Shown here piece by piece: positions 23,941 to 35,352 of a stretch of DNA of 64,000 nucleotides. Source of the DNA: Euptelea pleiosperma (Eukaryota; Streptophyta; Magnoliopsida; Ranunculales; Eupteleaceae). Below the pieces are notes generated by a model that was given only the letters and a program-made list of their open reading frames with translations, was not told where the DNA came from and did not search any database. Every line of letters starts with the position of its first letter. Position 1 is the stretch's first letter. The stretch covers positions 31,272,978 through 31,336,977 of the forward strand of contig CM068553.1 of NCBI GenBank assembly GCA_035048495.1. The letters run 5' to 3'. A program made the translations under genes and the position numbers.

Positions 23941-24624
23941 AAAAAAAAGATGTAACAAGGTATGGATGAAGCTTTTTCAAATGCGACGCACGATTTTTGT
24001 TATTCACTGCTGTCATCTAGGCACACAGGCCGCATGGATGTTTATCCCACCCCTTGGTGAATATACACACTAAAAATCATCCGGATTGATAATCTCTAAC
24101 CATTATATTTTAGTACTTTTTAAGCTGTTCTTATGGCCGTTGAATTCACCATCTTTTTGAGTACTAAAACAACAGCTAAAAATAAACAGACAGGATGTCT
24201 AAACATCCATGCGGACAAAAAAAGATCTCAGGTATACCTTCTTACTCACAAAAACAAAACTAAAAAATAAAATAAAATTAATAAACATACCTGAGTTTCT
24301 TGAAGAGGAGGTGTGGAAGGTAGTCAATCGGAGGAAGGAGGGCGTGTGCGAGGACACCGGGCGGGAGAGAGGAGCAATCGCTGGAGAGGGAAAGGACCAG
24401 AGAGAGAGGAGAGGAGAGGGATTAGTAGAAGCTGAAAACGCCCTTTGAAATGTCGTTTGTCAGACGTCTATCACGCATCAGTCAATTGCTGATTGAAATA
24501 ACTGACAAACGTCCATTCAAAGGGCGTTTAGTTACTTTTTTTTTGTAAATTTTGAAAAATTGTTTTTGTTTTTATAAATACAATAAAGTTTATTTCTTTT
24601 AAGAAATTTTCAGTAAAAAAAAAA

Positions 24625-24928
24625 GGGCATTTTAGCAACAAAACCCTGAAATTTGAAGTAATTTGTAGTACCCCCTTACACTTCAGACTTTAGGATTACC
24701 CCCTTACCGAGTTTAATCATCATTTGACTAACGTTAAAACGTGACATGCATCATGCGCTTGTTAATGTACCCATGAAAGGATCATAATATTGCAAGTGTG
24801 ATTCAAGTCCATTTTAACATAAGTCAACCACCGTTAAACTTGGTCAAGGGGTAATCCTAAAGTGTGAAAGTATAAGGGGGGTACTACAAATTACTTTCAC
24901 ATTTCAAGGGGGTGTTGCTAAAATACCC
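24625..24928. mobile_element. 304-bp MITE with GGGTATTTTAGCAAC termini
   Basis: GGGCATTTTAGCAACA at the left is the inverse of TGTTGCTAAAATACCC at the right. The subterminal AAGTAATTTGTAGTACCCCC is also mirrored. It is embedded in the 23022-25202 composite. Target duplication not resolved; superfamily unknown. Confidence 0.65.
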
Positions 24929-25202
24929 AAAAAATAACGGAATATAATGGAAAAATGACGGAATAAAATAGAAAATAACAGGAAAATAATGGAAATATCG
25001 GAAAATACGGTGGTAAAATTCAAAATTTGAATAAAAAATAACGGAATATAAGGGGAAATAATGGGGTTTTTTTCACAAAGTTTCTCAGAAAATAACGTTA
25101 CAACAGAAAAATAACAGCCATTATTTTCTTAGCGTTAAAAAAGTACATAACGTAACAGGGGAGGTCCGAATCCGTTATAACGGTACCGTTTTTAAAAGCA
25201 TG

Positions 25203-25424
25203 GTTAGAAGGTTCACACACTCTCAAGTCCCACAACCTAACACTCACCTAACCTTAAATAGAAAACCCATTTACCCTTGCACATGCTTGCCATCCTTGAG
25301 ACCAAACTCTCTCCAAGCACAAGCTCAGACTACCTTAAAATGGCAACCTGTCCTAGTGGAAATGTACAGTCAAATTCACACCAAACCCTCCATTTGATCC
25401 TCTTTCTTCCTAAGATTGTTAAGG
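25203..25424 (+). promoter_or_regulatory. Short upstream region of the type III polyketide synthase
   Basis: Only 222 bp separate the hAT-like element's end from the start codon. This stretch contains ACCTAACC (25246-25253), an AC-element/MYB-box form common in phenylpropanoid and polyketide promoters, followed by a TATA-like TTAAATAG at 25254. Assignment as core promoter is inference from position and motifs. Confidence 0.35.
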
Positions 25425-26829
25425 ATGTCGTCGAAAATCGATCTTAACGGTACTACCAACGACTACGTCAATCACGTTTGTGTGCCAAGTAAGCATGCGC
25501 ATACACCGGGGAAGGCGACCGTACTTGCATTAGGCAAGGCTTTCCCCAGTCAGGTCATCCCTCAGGAGTTGCTCGTCGACGGCTACTTCCGCGACACCAA
25601 ATGCGAAGACGCAGTCATGCGGGAGAAGTTGGAGCGTTTGTGTAAGTTGGAGAAGTTTTCCGTTATTTTCGTTTTTGAAAATTTATTTCCGTTAAAATCC
25701 GTTTTAGCCCTTTTTCCGTTTGTTTTTTTCACTTTTACCCGTCCGTTACAATTCGTTTTAAAAGTTTTTAACGGTTACTTCCCCAGTCCGTTACACCGTT
25801 AAAACGGCCTATTTTAAACATTGGCTCAACTCACCAAGCGTTTATTTTCTTCTCTTATTAGGCAAGAACACCACTGTGAAGACAAGGTACACTGTCATGT
25901 CTAGGGAGATCCTAGACAAGTACCCTGAGCTAGCGACGGAGGGCGCGTCGACGATCAAGCAAAGGCTCGAAATTGCAAACCCGGCGGTCGTGGACATGGC
26001 CGTTGAAGCAAGCCTTGCTTGCATCAAGGAATGGGGAAGACCAGTAGGAGACATTACCCATGTTGTTTATGTATCATCCAGCGAAATAAGGTTACCTGGG
26101 GGAGACCTATACTTAGCCACCAAACTCGGCCTAAGGAACGACGTCGGACGTGTAATGCTATATTTTCTCGGGTGTTACGGTGGTGTTTCTGGCCTCCGTG
26201 TTGCTAAGGACATAGCCGAGAACAACCCCGGAAGTCGCGTTCTACTAACAACAACCGAGACTACCATACTCGGTTATCGTCCACCTAACATGTCACGTCC
26301 CTATGATCTTGTAGGAGCTGCACTTTTCGGCGATGGGGCAGCGGCCGTCATTATTGGGACCGACCCATTGGATGTAATTGAGAACCCATTTATGGAATTG
26401 AATTACGCGGTGCAACAGTTCTTGCCAGGGACACATAATGTAATTGACGGTCGTCTTTCGGAGGAGGGGATAAATTTCAAACTAGGGAGAGATCTACCGC
26501 AGAAGATCGAAGACAATATCGAGGAATTTTGCAAGAGAATTATGGAGAAGGCTAATCTGAAGAAGTATGACGACTTGTTTTGGGCCGTTCACCCTGGGGG
26601 GCCGGCGATACTGAACCGATTAGAGAGTAATCTGAAGCTGGGAGCAGAGAAGCTGCAGTGCAGTAGGAGGGCGCTGATGGATTATGGGAATGCAAGTAGC
26701 AATACGATATTTTATGTGATGGATTATCTGAGGGAGGAATGGAAGGAAAATGGAGGAGAGGAATGGGGACTTGTTTTAGCGTTTGGGCCTGGAATCACGT
26801 TTGAAGGCATTCTTGCTCGTAGTCTCTAA
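25425..26829 (+). CDS. Type III polyketide synthase, PKSB/LAP5-like (chalcone synthase superfamily)
   Basis: Exons 25425-25641 and 25862-26829 give 394 residues. The 220-bp intron (GTAAGT...TTAG) splits the Cys73 codon after its first base, the conserved chalcone-synthase-family intron position. The catalytic triad is visible: Cys177 in LYFLGCYGGVSGLRVAKD, His316 in WAVHPGGPAILN and Asn349 in MDYGNASSN. The family's C-terminal GFGPG loop reads AFGPG (379-383). Overall sequence is closest to the anther-expressed LAP5/PKSB group, which condenses long-chain acyl-CoA with malonyl-CoA into alkyl-pyrones for sporopollenin of the pollen wall, probably at the tapetal ER. True chalcone synthase is less likely because the Cys region and Tyr178 differ. 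Start chosen at ATG 25425, giving the usual ~390-aa length. The intron contains a fragment of the AACGG-rich hAT-like family. Confidence 0.92.
25655..25823. mobile_element. Truncated AACGG-rich hAT-like copy inside the polyketide synthase intron
   Basis: The right half of a family copy: CCGTTATTTTCG, TTCCGTTAAAATCCG, then CCAGTCCGTTACACCGTT and the end TTTTAAACATTG. No left terminus is present. It makes up most of the 220-bp intron. Confidence 0.7.
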
Positions 26830-28323
26830 TTTTCTTCTACTTATATTTAGAGAAATATTACTTGAAATATTAGTTTTTAACTTCAGTTTTAGACTTCTAG
26901 GCAATCTGGTTACTTGGAAGAACAAGAAGCGACTTGTAGTTGCCAAATCCAGTGCAGAGGCAGATTAATGAAATTGCCATTTGAGGAAAATTTTACTTGA
27001 AATATTAGCTTAATGTTCTATTTTAGACTTCTATGGATCAATTTAATGCAGTTCTCTCTCTCTGCTATCGGGTCGGTTTGGGTACTAATAAAAAGTTTGT
27101 TTGCATCATAGTTAGTAAATTCGTGAATTATTTCCGAATTATACGTGAAGCATACGAATTGTTCAAAAAATGAACTGAACATTCCTATTCAAAGGTTTGG
27201 AAAAATTAGCACACTTTGAACATCATTGAATTATTCTCGAATAATTCACGGAGTTTTCTGAATTATACCCGCATTAGTTGGTTTTGAACATGAAAATTTA
27301 TATCGTAAGACAAAAGAATTCAATATTTAGCTTTTTTTTTTATGTTATATTATTTTTAAAATTATTTTTGCTGAATTTTTTGAATGCATTTTTTAAACGA
27401 CAAATCCGAATTATACTCGAACATTTTCCATATACCCCATTTTTGCCGTACTCCAAATTGCTAACTATAGGTTGCATACAATGATACCTAAACCGTCCTA
27501 ATAAAATAAAATAATAATAAAAACAAAAACCCGAATGATCTAAATGTCGGTAAATTGAGTACCCTACATGTCCAATGTATTTGGTCATGCCAAATATTGC
27601 CATATCGCACAATTTTCGGGTTTACTAAACTCATGAATGTTTTGCACATCCCTTGGTGAACCTACACTTGAAAAATCAGCTTGATAGGTGGTTATTAGCC
27701 ATTCAATTTGAGAAGTTTTGTATTATATATGGGCTTTTTGAACGGGTTCATGGGTGAAAATCGTTGCGTCCAAGCCCATAATAAAAAGTTCCTCTAATCC
27801 CATTCCGTCTATTTGTTCTATGCCAAATTGCTAAAAATGCTTGTAAGTAGATCTCTTGTTATCTTTGACTAAAGGGGTTGAATGATTGTGGCCATCTGAT
27901 CAAGTTGACTTTTGACCTAAGAGGTTTACTAGAAGGAACACATCATGTATTGGTTCACATTCCACGATGCAGTGCGTGATCAGTAGACCCCACACCCCAT
28001 GATCGATTGAATTTAAAATTTTTAGAAAAAATTAAGAAAGTTAAATTTAGGCTCAAGAGATGCCTAAATTTTCTATTCCCTTCTGACCCATCTTGGGACT
28101 CCGACACGGGCCGTGGAGTTTGAGAATCCAACGGTGGTTGATAGTGCTGAGCTGGCAATCACTTTTTCATTAACTGAATATCAGCTCAGCTCTGTCAATC
28201 ACCATTGGATTCTTGAAATCCACGGCCCGAGTTCGACTCCCGAGAGGGGTCAGCAAAAGGGGGTCATCGGGCCCCTGAGTCTTTTATAAATAGGGTTGTA
28301 AGGGGAGGAGATTCTTTACATTT
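26830..28323 (+). other. 3' flank of the polyketide synthase: UTR, direct repeat and AT-rich DNA
   Basis: A ~50-bp segment is present twice (26851-26900 and 26985-27033, both with TTACTTGAAATATTAG and TTTTAGACTTCTA). Between the copies, 26900-26965 encodes LVTWKNKKRLVVAKSSAEAD, a copia RNase H scrap. A candidate AATAAA lies at 27087-27092. Around 27110-27270 several CGAATTAT motifs cluster, and 27640-27800 resembles an inverted-arm MITE fragment. No gene. Confidence 0.5.
28094..28245. repeat. Foldback (inverted) repeat, ~60-bp arms
   Basis: The left arm contains GGGCCGTGGAGTTTGAGAAT and GTTGATAGTGCTGAGCTG. The right arm has the complement with scattered mismatches (CAGCTCAGCTCTGTCAAT, GAAATCCACGGCCC), roughly 80% by eye, with a short AT-rich loop. 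It could form a hairpin. Possibly a MITE. Confidence 0.6.
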
Positions 28324-28489
28324 TGTTGTGAATTTGATGGTATTTCTATTGATCAACACACGTATATATAGCCCTTGATCGGGATGTTACAAAGTAAATG
28401 TCGAACCGTTACAAAGTAAATGTCGATAGTGTAACCGACACCACATAAGCGGCGGTCAGCCATCGGTTACAACCGTTACGTTTACAACA
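28324..28489 (-). repeat. 3' LTR of the 28324-34232 element
   Basis: 166 bp, TGTTG...CAACA, with a TATATATAGCCC motif and two GTTACAAAGTAAAT repeats. Pairs with 34067-34232. Confidence 0.85.
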
Positions 28490-29558
28490 CTCCCCCTTGG
28501 ATGTCCGCCGCTTTATGGAAACTACATCGTTAAAACCTTGTCAGAAAAACCCTGTGGGATAAAACCTGATCGAATGAAAAAGAGTACAGTGTATCGGCGA
28601 ATCAGGGTGGTAGTAATGGACACGCTTAATATTGCCTCATTAAAACCTTGCTTAGAAAAATCTAGTGGGAAAAAACCTAGGCGAAGGAAAAAGAGTACAG
28701 TACGCAAAAATCCTTCTAGAATATGACTCATCTCTCATAATAACGCTTCCCCTGATATGAACGAGAGTATAAGCATTCCAATTGAGAAGTTGTAGAACTG
28801 ACATATATCGATGTAATAACTTCTTGAATGTCGACATCGGTAACGCCTAGATGAATAGATTTGTAGGATTTTTGCTGGAACGTACCTATTGGACATCAAT
28901 AGTGCGGCTCTTCTAGAGCTTAATTATGAGTGTAAAAGAACTTTGGTGAAATATACTTGGTTATTTCACCCTTAATATATACCTACTTTTCATCTGCATA
29001 ATACAAGCATTATTCATATTGAAGTGTTTTAGGACTTTTTCGGTGTTTGTGGATGAATCAACAAGGATCCCACTTTAGAAATGTTTGATTTATAAGCTAA
29101 GGCAAAATTTTATTTTTTAAGAGCTTTTATCTCAAATTCTCTTTTCAGGTATATAGAGGTTTTATGAGCTCTTCAAGAGATCTTATTAGATTCAAATCAT
29201 ATACATTACAAAGATGACAAATTCAATTTCTTAACAATAAGTGCACGACATATTGGATTGTTTAATCCTTACAGGGATCATTGTATTTTCATTCCGTACA
29301 TGCTAATCTTCATATATCTATCATTTTATATAAATATATTTGTAACCAGGTTCATAAAACGCATGTCAAGTCCTTCTAAGACTGTTAATTAAAAATTGCG
29401 TTCATCGCAAAGAAGTACGTTTCTTCATAATCAATATTGGGTCTATACAATAAACCTTTGTGTTACGAGTCGTGCCTTATATCTAACGATCTCACATTTT
29501 TTTCATTATATTTTTCGTATGAACATCCTATTTATGTTCTACAAGTTTTACAGCTCGT

Positions 29559-29921
29559 GTGTTAGGACTACAAGTCCTTTTACAACTTCGAGTGTTCGGA
29601 TTACCGGTCATTTTACAGCTTCGGGTGTTAGGACTACATGTCCTTTTATAACTTCGAGTGTTCGGACTACAGGTCATTTTACAGTTTTGGGTATTAGGAC
29701 TACATGTCATTTTATAACTTCGAGTGTTAGGACTACATGTCATTTTACAACTTCGGGTATTAGGACTACAGGTCTCTTTACAACTTCGGGTGTTAGGACT
29801 ACAGGTCTCTTTACAGCTTTGGGTGTTAGGACTACAGGTCTCTTTATAGCTTCGGGTGTTAGGACTACAGGTCTCTTTACAGCTTCGGGTGTTAGGACTA
29901 CAGGTCTCTTTACAACTTCGG
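29559..29921 (-). repeat. 33-bp tandem array (11 units), open on both strands
   Basis: Units follow GTGTTAGGACTACAGGTC plus a CTTTACAGCTTCGG tail. The five units nearest 29921 are almost identical and the others more diverged. On the minus (element) strand the array encodes an 11-residue repeat NTRSCKETCSP inside a 148-codon frame (29528-29974). No homologue known to me. Confidence 0.85.
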
Positions 29922-32900
29922 ATGTTACCAGCGAATCTAGTTTTGTCTAAATTCATTCTTTCCACTTTGGCCAATTATTTCTACGTCGGCATTCTTTGAC
30001 GGTATGTGGTTTAGGATCCTCATCATTCTTTCTGATGTTTAAAGCTACTGAAAAATACATTATTGTTGATAATAATTTTATCATGATCCCATTTTGTTTT
30101 CGTACAGACATAATCTATTGAGATCTTCATTTATAGGTACCTGTGCCTCTTCGGGGGCTATCTGTTCTGAGATGGTGGATCAAGTTGTTACATTTTTCTT
30201 TATAGGCATGGCCTCTGCAGGAGCGCGCCGACTTCTGCAGGAGATATGGATTTTTCCCTTTTTTTTTCTATTGTTCTATCGGTGGGGCTTCTTTAGGAGC
30301 ACTGACTTCTTTAGGAGTTTTATTTCTTATCTGTAGGTTTTCTCTTATTCTGTAAGTGTGACCTCTTCAGGAGCGTCGACTTCCGCTGGAGTCATATTTT
30401 TTCTATTATGTAGTTGTGGCCTCTTTAGGAGCGTTGATTTTTGCTGGAGTCATCGATTTGTTCATGTGTCCTTAGCGTCATAAGAATCACATCTTTAGCA
30501 CTCACTTTTCATTCTTCGATTCATTGGAGTTTATCTTTTGCACCAAAAGGTGGACCACGCTTCAAGCGTATCGTTGATGATTCATTCGTTGTTATGTTAA
30601 TGGATTGTCCTATAGGGACATTAATTCTTGTTGATTGTCTTACAGGGACATCAATCCTTACTAGAGCATTCAAGTAAGTTCACGCCGTTCTACTTAAGGC
30701 TTTCCTCCCCCTAATGGCGGGAAGACTAATTCAAATAAAGTGCTAATAAAATAAATTATTAATAATAACTAAGATATACATGTGGACATTAACTTCGATT
30801 AATGTGAATTCAAGAATTATTTATGATCTCGTAGTGCGTTGTTGCATAGTCTGCTAGACTATAAGCCTGTCATGTCTCCCAAGTGGTGTATGTGCATGAT
30901 AGTAGAACCATGAATTAAGAGCTCATTTCATGTGAATCAGTCTACTTTACCCTTATACTTAAAAAAATGATAATTTTGATGGTAGATATCATATATCGAA
31001 AAAGGGAAGAGACACAATTGTCCAATATCATCAATAACTCAACTATGATGACCCACATTGAAAATATAATGTTTTTGGAAATCTAGGGTCTCCATCTTAT
31101 AGACCATACAATCTATATAAAGAGCAATGCTGTCCAAGTGGAACACGTATATGGTATAAGACCCATTAATATTAATTGTTTATTTCATGAACCATTTCAA
31201 TTGTTGGCAATGGCCCATCATCATCTAGAACAAATAATTTAAATTGAGATATTAATCTCCTTTTTGATGGTCACAGAACAAGGATTCACAAAAAAAAAAA
31301 AAAAATCAACGTCAAGTGATTAATATATAACAATACTTGGTGATGTGATTAATGGGCCATGACAGATCACATGGATGCCCATTTGAATCATCAAGTTCAA
31401 TGGGCATACCTTTTCAATTGCCATCTGCATCAGATGCAAAATTTTTTCTTATAAATGAAATCCTAGAGAATGAAGTCCTCACTTAAAGAACATCAATATG
31501 GTCTATCAAATGCAGTAGTTTTATAAGCTGCAATGGTGGGTCTTATTCTTTGATGGGGCCAATTATGAGCATCAATTAATCACCTCAATTTCTTCAAAAA
31601 TTTGGTTTAAGTATACACCATAAACCAATTTATATTCTTAGCCATTTAAACCCTCTAATTTCAGCCCTTCGTTGTGTGGGTAAAATTCAGTATCACCCAT
31701 ACTAAAAGTAATCTTAATAAAATAAAAAATAGTGATATTGATAGTTCATCCTAATTCTAAAATCATGCTTAAGATTCCAATTAACACAAATAGAAGTTCT
31801 AAAATTCATAAAACTAAAAAATGGTATGGCTTATTTGGTTCGCCAATTGAACTATGGTGATAGAACCCACATAATAATGTCAGCATGATTCATAGTGGCA
31901 GAGAAATTTGGCCTCTTCGGTGAGGTACCAGAGTCATCTTCTTACACTTTTACTTCCCAAGCTTAGAACTATTTTGGGGAAGAAGATCCTACTCCAATCT
32001 TCTATGCAAATTATGCAACACCATTGTCATGGTTGTTCATACATGCTACATGAACATAGTGCCAAAAATAAATCCGTTGATAGAAATTAATCATAGTGAG
32101 ACATAATGAAGGGGCAAGAAGATCCTTATAAATCATCTTTTTTGTGGTTTACCAAACAAGAATTGTAAGAGACTTAATGACCAAGGCGAAAGAAATTTTG
32201 CAAAGAAGTTTTGTTGCTTAAAACTTATCATTATATGCAATGATTATCTTTCTTTGAACTTTTTGCTATAGTACTTTTTGAGAAAACCCTAACCTATGCT
32301 AATAATACTTTATAATAATATCCTATTCTGCAAATGCAGCATGGACACTACTGCAATATGTTTGTGTATTTATTGTACATTTTCAACCACTAATGTTTGC
32401 AACTTTATGACCTCCATTGGATCACTACATGGGCTGCTTCATTGTGTGTGTTAATACGCAATCCAGGTGTACTGAACTGATATGATACACGATATAGTAA
32501 GAAATTTCAGCCTTAAAATAATCCTTCTCTATATGATCAAGTCATATTTTTCAGATGGTGCCACGTAATTAAAAATAAAATAATTTTTAAGAGAGAGGTC
32601 ATGAATGTAAGATTTTTTTTTAAGGTACGTTACATTTGAACAATCCTCTGCTCATGCAATATATTTCTTGCAGTGGAAAATATCTTAAACATTAATAACG
32701 TCTAGCACATCCATGCATATTAAAAAAGAAATCCTATAATAAAGGGAAAGTTATTTGAATAAATCCAAATCCTAATCAAAATGGTAAGATAATTAAACCC
32801 TTGATTGACACCTAAATAGAAACCTTAGCTTTTAAAGGTTAGTTTCCAAAATCAATTAGGAAGCTTATTTAATGACATGAATTCTGAAACGTGGGATCCA

Positions 32901-34066
32901 CTGATTGCTATTTTTAATTGAGATTAAATAGGGAAACTATAAAGACCTTACACCATCAATCTCCAACGTGTTAGTACCCCAAATGACAATCTTCTTAATG
33001 TGGACACCTAGAGACCTCAACAAATTAGGAAACACACCATAGATTTTGAAACTGTTTTAGTGGGAAAGATATATCCTCAGTGAACAAGATATGAAATATA
33101 TAAATCTTTCCTCTAAAATTTGATAACGTTATTAATTGCCATAACAATGAGGTTGTATTAAGCAAGTATGGTAATAAAAATCAAATGGGCTTGGTGTCTA
33201 GATAAAAATGTGGGAACCTTTTTGGTATAGGTGTGATAGGTGCTAACTTCATAGTGGCAATTAGAGTTACAGTAAAAGTCTAGAAAATTAGTACTGGGAC
33301 TCACTTATTCACGACGTCTATATGTTCAAAAATGATATTAATGGACGAGTAGGATTAAGAAATCAACGTGGGGATTCACCGGAATAATATTACCTTATTG
33401 AGACACATGCCACGTGGTGCCTAATAGGGCCCACTAAAAAAATCTCAAACAATATGTAGTTTTAATGTATAAAGAAATATCTTGATTCGTATGTATATAT
33501 ATATCCTTTTTGGGCAAAATGTATACACTAATTTAGTTAACACAACCACATCAATTTGGGAATATAAAATATCTCTTTAAAACTTAATTGGACATTCCAA
33601 ATTGCAATATGAAAGCTTTTAACCCATATTCTTTTTCTAACCTTAAGAAGTTTAAAAAAGGTGAAGATGTGGAAGCAAATCATGGAGTCCCATAGATTCT
33701 TGCTATCTAGAACGACAATCAATCGGGCCCTCACTAAGGTAAGTAGATCCTCATTTAAGACATTGGTATAGAGGTCCTAAATTGAATAAATGCAAATAAA
33801 GAATATATTTCTTGACAAGATCAGAAATTTGAAAGGAAGGGATTTCATGGCATCAACATCTGATGTTTTCAGGGTTGCAGAGAAGAAATGCTCTCACCAT
33901 CTTCAAACTTTTATAGGTAAAATGTTGTATAAATGCTTTCTTGATCAGGGTTTCTAATTTTAAAAAAAAAAAAAAGATTATTATTGTCGATTGGTGTTGA
34001 TCCACGCTCACTGCAAATTCACGCTTACACAATCGTTGGTTGAAGATGAGCTTCGTGTTGATAACG

Positions 34067-34232
34067 TGTTGTGAATTTGATGATATTTTCATTGATTAAC
34101 ACACATATATATAGCCCTTGATCGGGACGTTACAAAGTAAATACCGAACCGTTACAAAGTAAATGTTGATCGTGTAACCGACGCCACATAAGCGGCGGTC
34201 AGCCATCGGTTACAACCGTTACGTTTACAACA
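34067..34232 (-). repeat. 5' LTR of the 28324-34232 element
   Basis: 166 bp. Followed on the minus strand by CGTTATCAACACGAAG, which would serve as primer-binding site but does not match the common tRNA-Met form fully. Confidence 0.8.
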
Positions 34233-34309
34233 CATTTTGAATTATCCTCGATTTTTTAGTTTCTTCGTTTACAATTATGAGTAAAACTTGCATGATTGGC
34301 GAATGTCAT

Positions 34310-34430
34310 ATAAGCCTTGGCTGCCTACAATGTGAGCCACATGGCACATTTTTAGAGGATGCTGACTGAATGGATGTTTGACCAATCCCTAGGTGGACCT
34401 ACAACCAAAAATCAGCTTGATTAGTGATGG
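34310..34430. mobile_element. MULE-MITE arm fragment
   Basis: One arm only: CCTACAATGTGAGCCACATG through GGATGTTTGACCAATCCCTA to ATCAGCTTGATTAGTGAT, cut off by the hAT-like elements that follow. Confidence 0.55.
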
Positions 34431-34487
34431 GGTTTCCTAATAGACAATTATTCACTCCAAAAACCCTACCTTTAGTGCCCTTTATTT

Positions 34488-34743
34488 CGTTTAAAAGGGG
34501 CCGTTGTAATGGTATAACGGACTGGGGGCTTTACCATTTTTTTCCGTTATAACGGATTGTAACATAGAGGGGCAAATATGGAAAAAAGAAAATAATGGAC
34601 TTTTTTTAAGAAAATAACGGTTGTTATTTTCGTTAACACCCGTTGTTTCCTGAGCATTAAAATGGTACATAACATAAAGGGGGAGGTCCGAATCCATTAT
34701 AATGGCCATTATTTTCGTTACAATGGCAGTTTTTTAAACCATG
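34488..34743. mobile_element. AACGG-rich hAT-like element, left member of a close pair
   Basis: Family sequence from about CGTTTAAAAGGGGCCG to TTTTTTAAACCATG at 34743. The left terminus is degraded. Only the 8-bp GTTGTGAT separates it from the next copy. Confidence 0.65.
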
Positions 34744-34751
34744 GTTGTGAT

Positions 34752-35089
34752 CAAGGTTTAAAGGGGGCCGTTATAACAGTATAACGGACTGGGGGCGTTA
34801 CTGTTTTTCCGTTATAACGAAAAAAACACTAAGAGGCAAAAATGGTGCTGAAATTCAAATTTTGAATTTTGAAATTTGAAGTTCAAAATTTCAAAAATGG
34901 AAAATAACGGAAAGAATGGAATATAACGGGAAAAATGAAAAAACAGCCGTTTTTTTCACAAAATTTTCTAGAAAATAAAGGTCGTTATTTTTTGGGTGTT
35001 TTAACAGTACGTAGCGTAACGGGGGAGGTCCAAATCCGTTATAACGTCCCTTATTTTCGTTACAATGGCCGTTTTTTAAACCATGCATG
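34752..35089. mobile_element. AACGG-rich hAT-like element, right member of the pair (338 bp)
   Basis: CAAGGTTTAAAGGGGGCCG to AAACCATGCATG, flanked by the perfect duplication GTTGTGAT (34744-34751, 35090-35097). The last CATG is doubled. Confidence 0.8.
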
Positions 35090-35352
35090 GTTGTGATAAG
35101 TAACTAAGATTGGTAGAGAAATTAAGGCCCTGCTTGGTATCGCCACAAATATTTATTTGCGTTTTGCAACATATTTTTTGTATTTCTAGGTGCTTGGTTG
35201 CACCCCACAATTATTTACGTAGGTAATATTTTCCGTGAGTCCATATTTTTTACGATTTGAACTGCTAATGTTTGCAGCCAAAAATGGCCGCAAACATTCA
35301 CTTTTTGCTTGAACTTCCTTAAAATATATATAATATTTGGCCCCTAGATGAA

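Larger units (their letters stand above)
23022..25202. mobile_element. Composite AACGG-rich hAT-like element (2.18 kb) upstream of the polyketide synthase
   Basis: Begins CAAGGTTTAAAAGGAGCCG and ends TTTTTAAAAGCATG, with the duplication GTTAGGAG / GTTAGAAG (7 of 8). Only the ends (about 23022-23240 and 24930-25202) are family sequence. The centre holds other material: palindromic CCCTTTAAAAGGGC motifs, a foldback MULE-MITE (about 23540-23940), a further MITE half and the 304-bp MITE at 24625. It has no convincing coding frame. Confidence 0.7.
28324..34232 (-). mobile_element. Complete non-autonomous LTR retrotransposon (5.9 kb), copia-like
   Basis: Two 166-bp LTRs (28324-28489 and 34067-34232, TGTTGTGAATTTG...TTTACAACA, about 11 differences by eye) are flanked by the perfect 5-bp duplication CATTT. 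Reading on the minus strand, a purine tract CCAAGGGGGAG borders the left LTR, placing the 3' end there. Just inside are two direct copies of a GTACTCTTTTTC...GGTTTTAA block that I know from the 3' region of many plant copia elements. No gag, integrase or RT is recognisable in 5.6 kb, so it is a large derivative moved by another element. It contains a 33-bp tandem array and GCTCCTGAAGAGG-like repeats (30170-30460). Confidence 0.85.

Noticed and set aside
25425..26829. Chalcone or stilbene synthase as the identity of the PKS
   Set aside because: The catalytic triad is shared, but the Cys region (LYFLGCYGGVSG), N-terminal motifs and overall sequence fit the LAP5/PKSB group better.
29396..29950. 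184-residue + strand repeat protein
   Set aside because: Frame is open because of the 33-bp array and runs antisense to the LTR element. No start context or homology.
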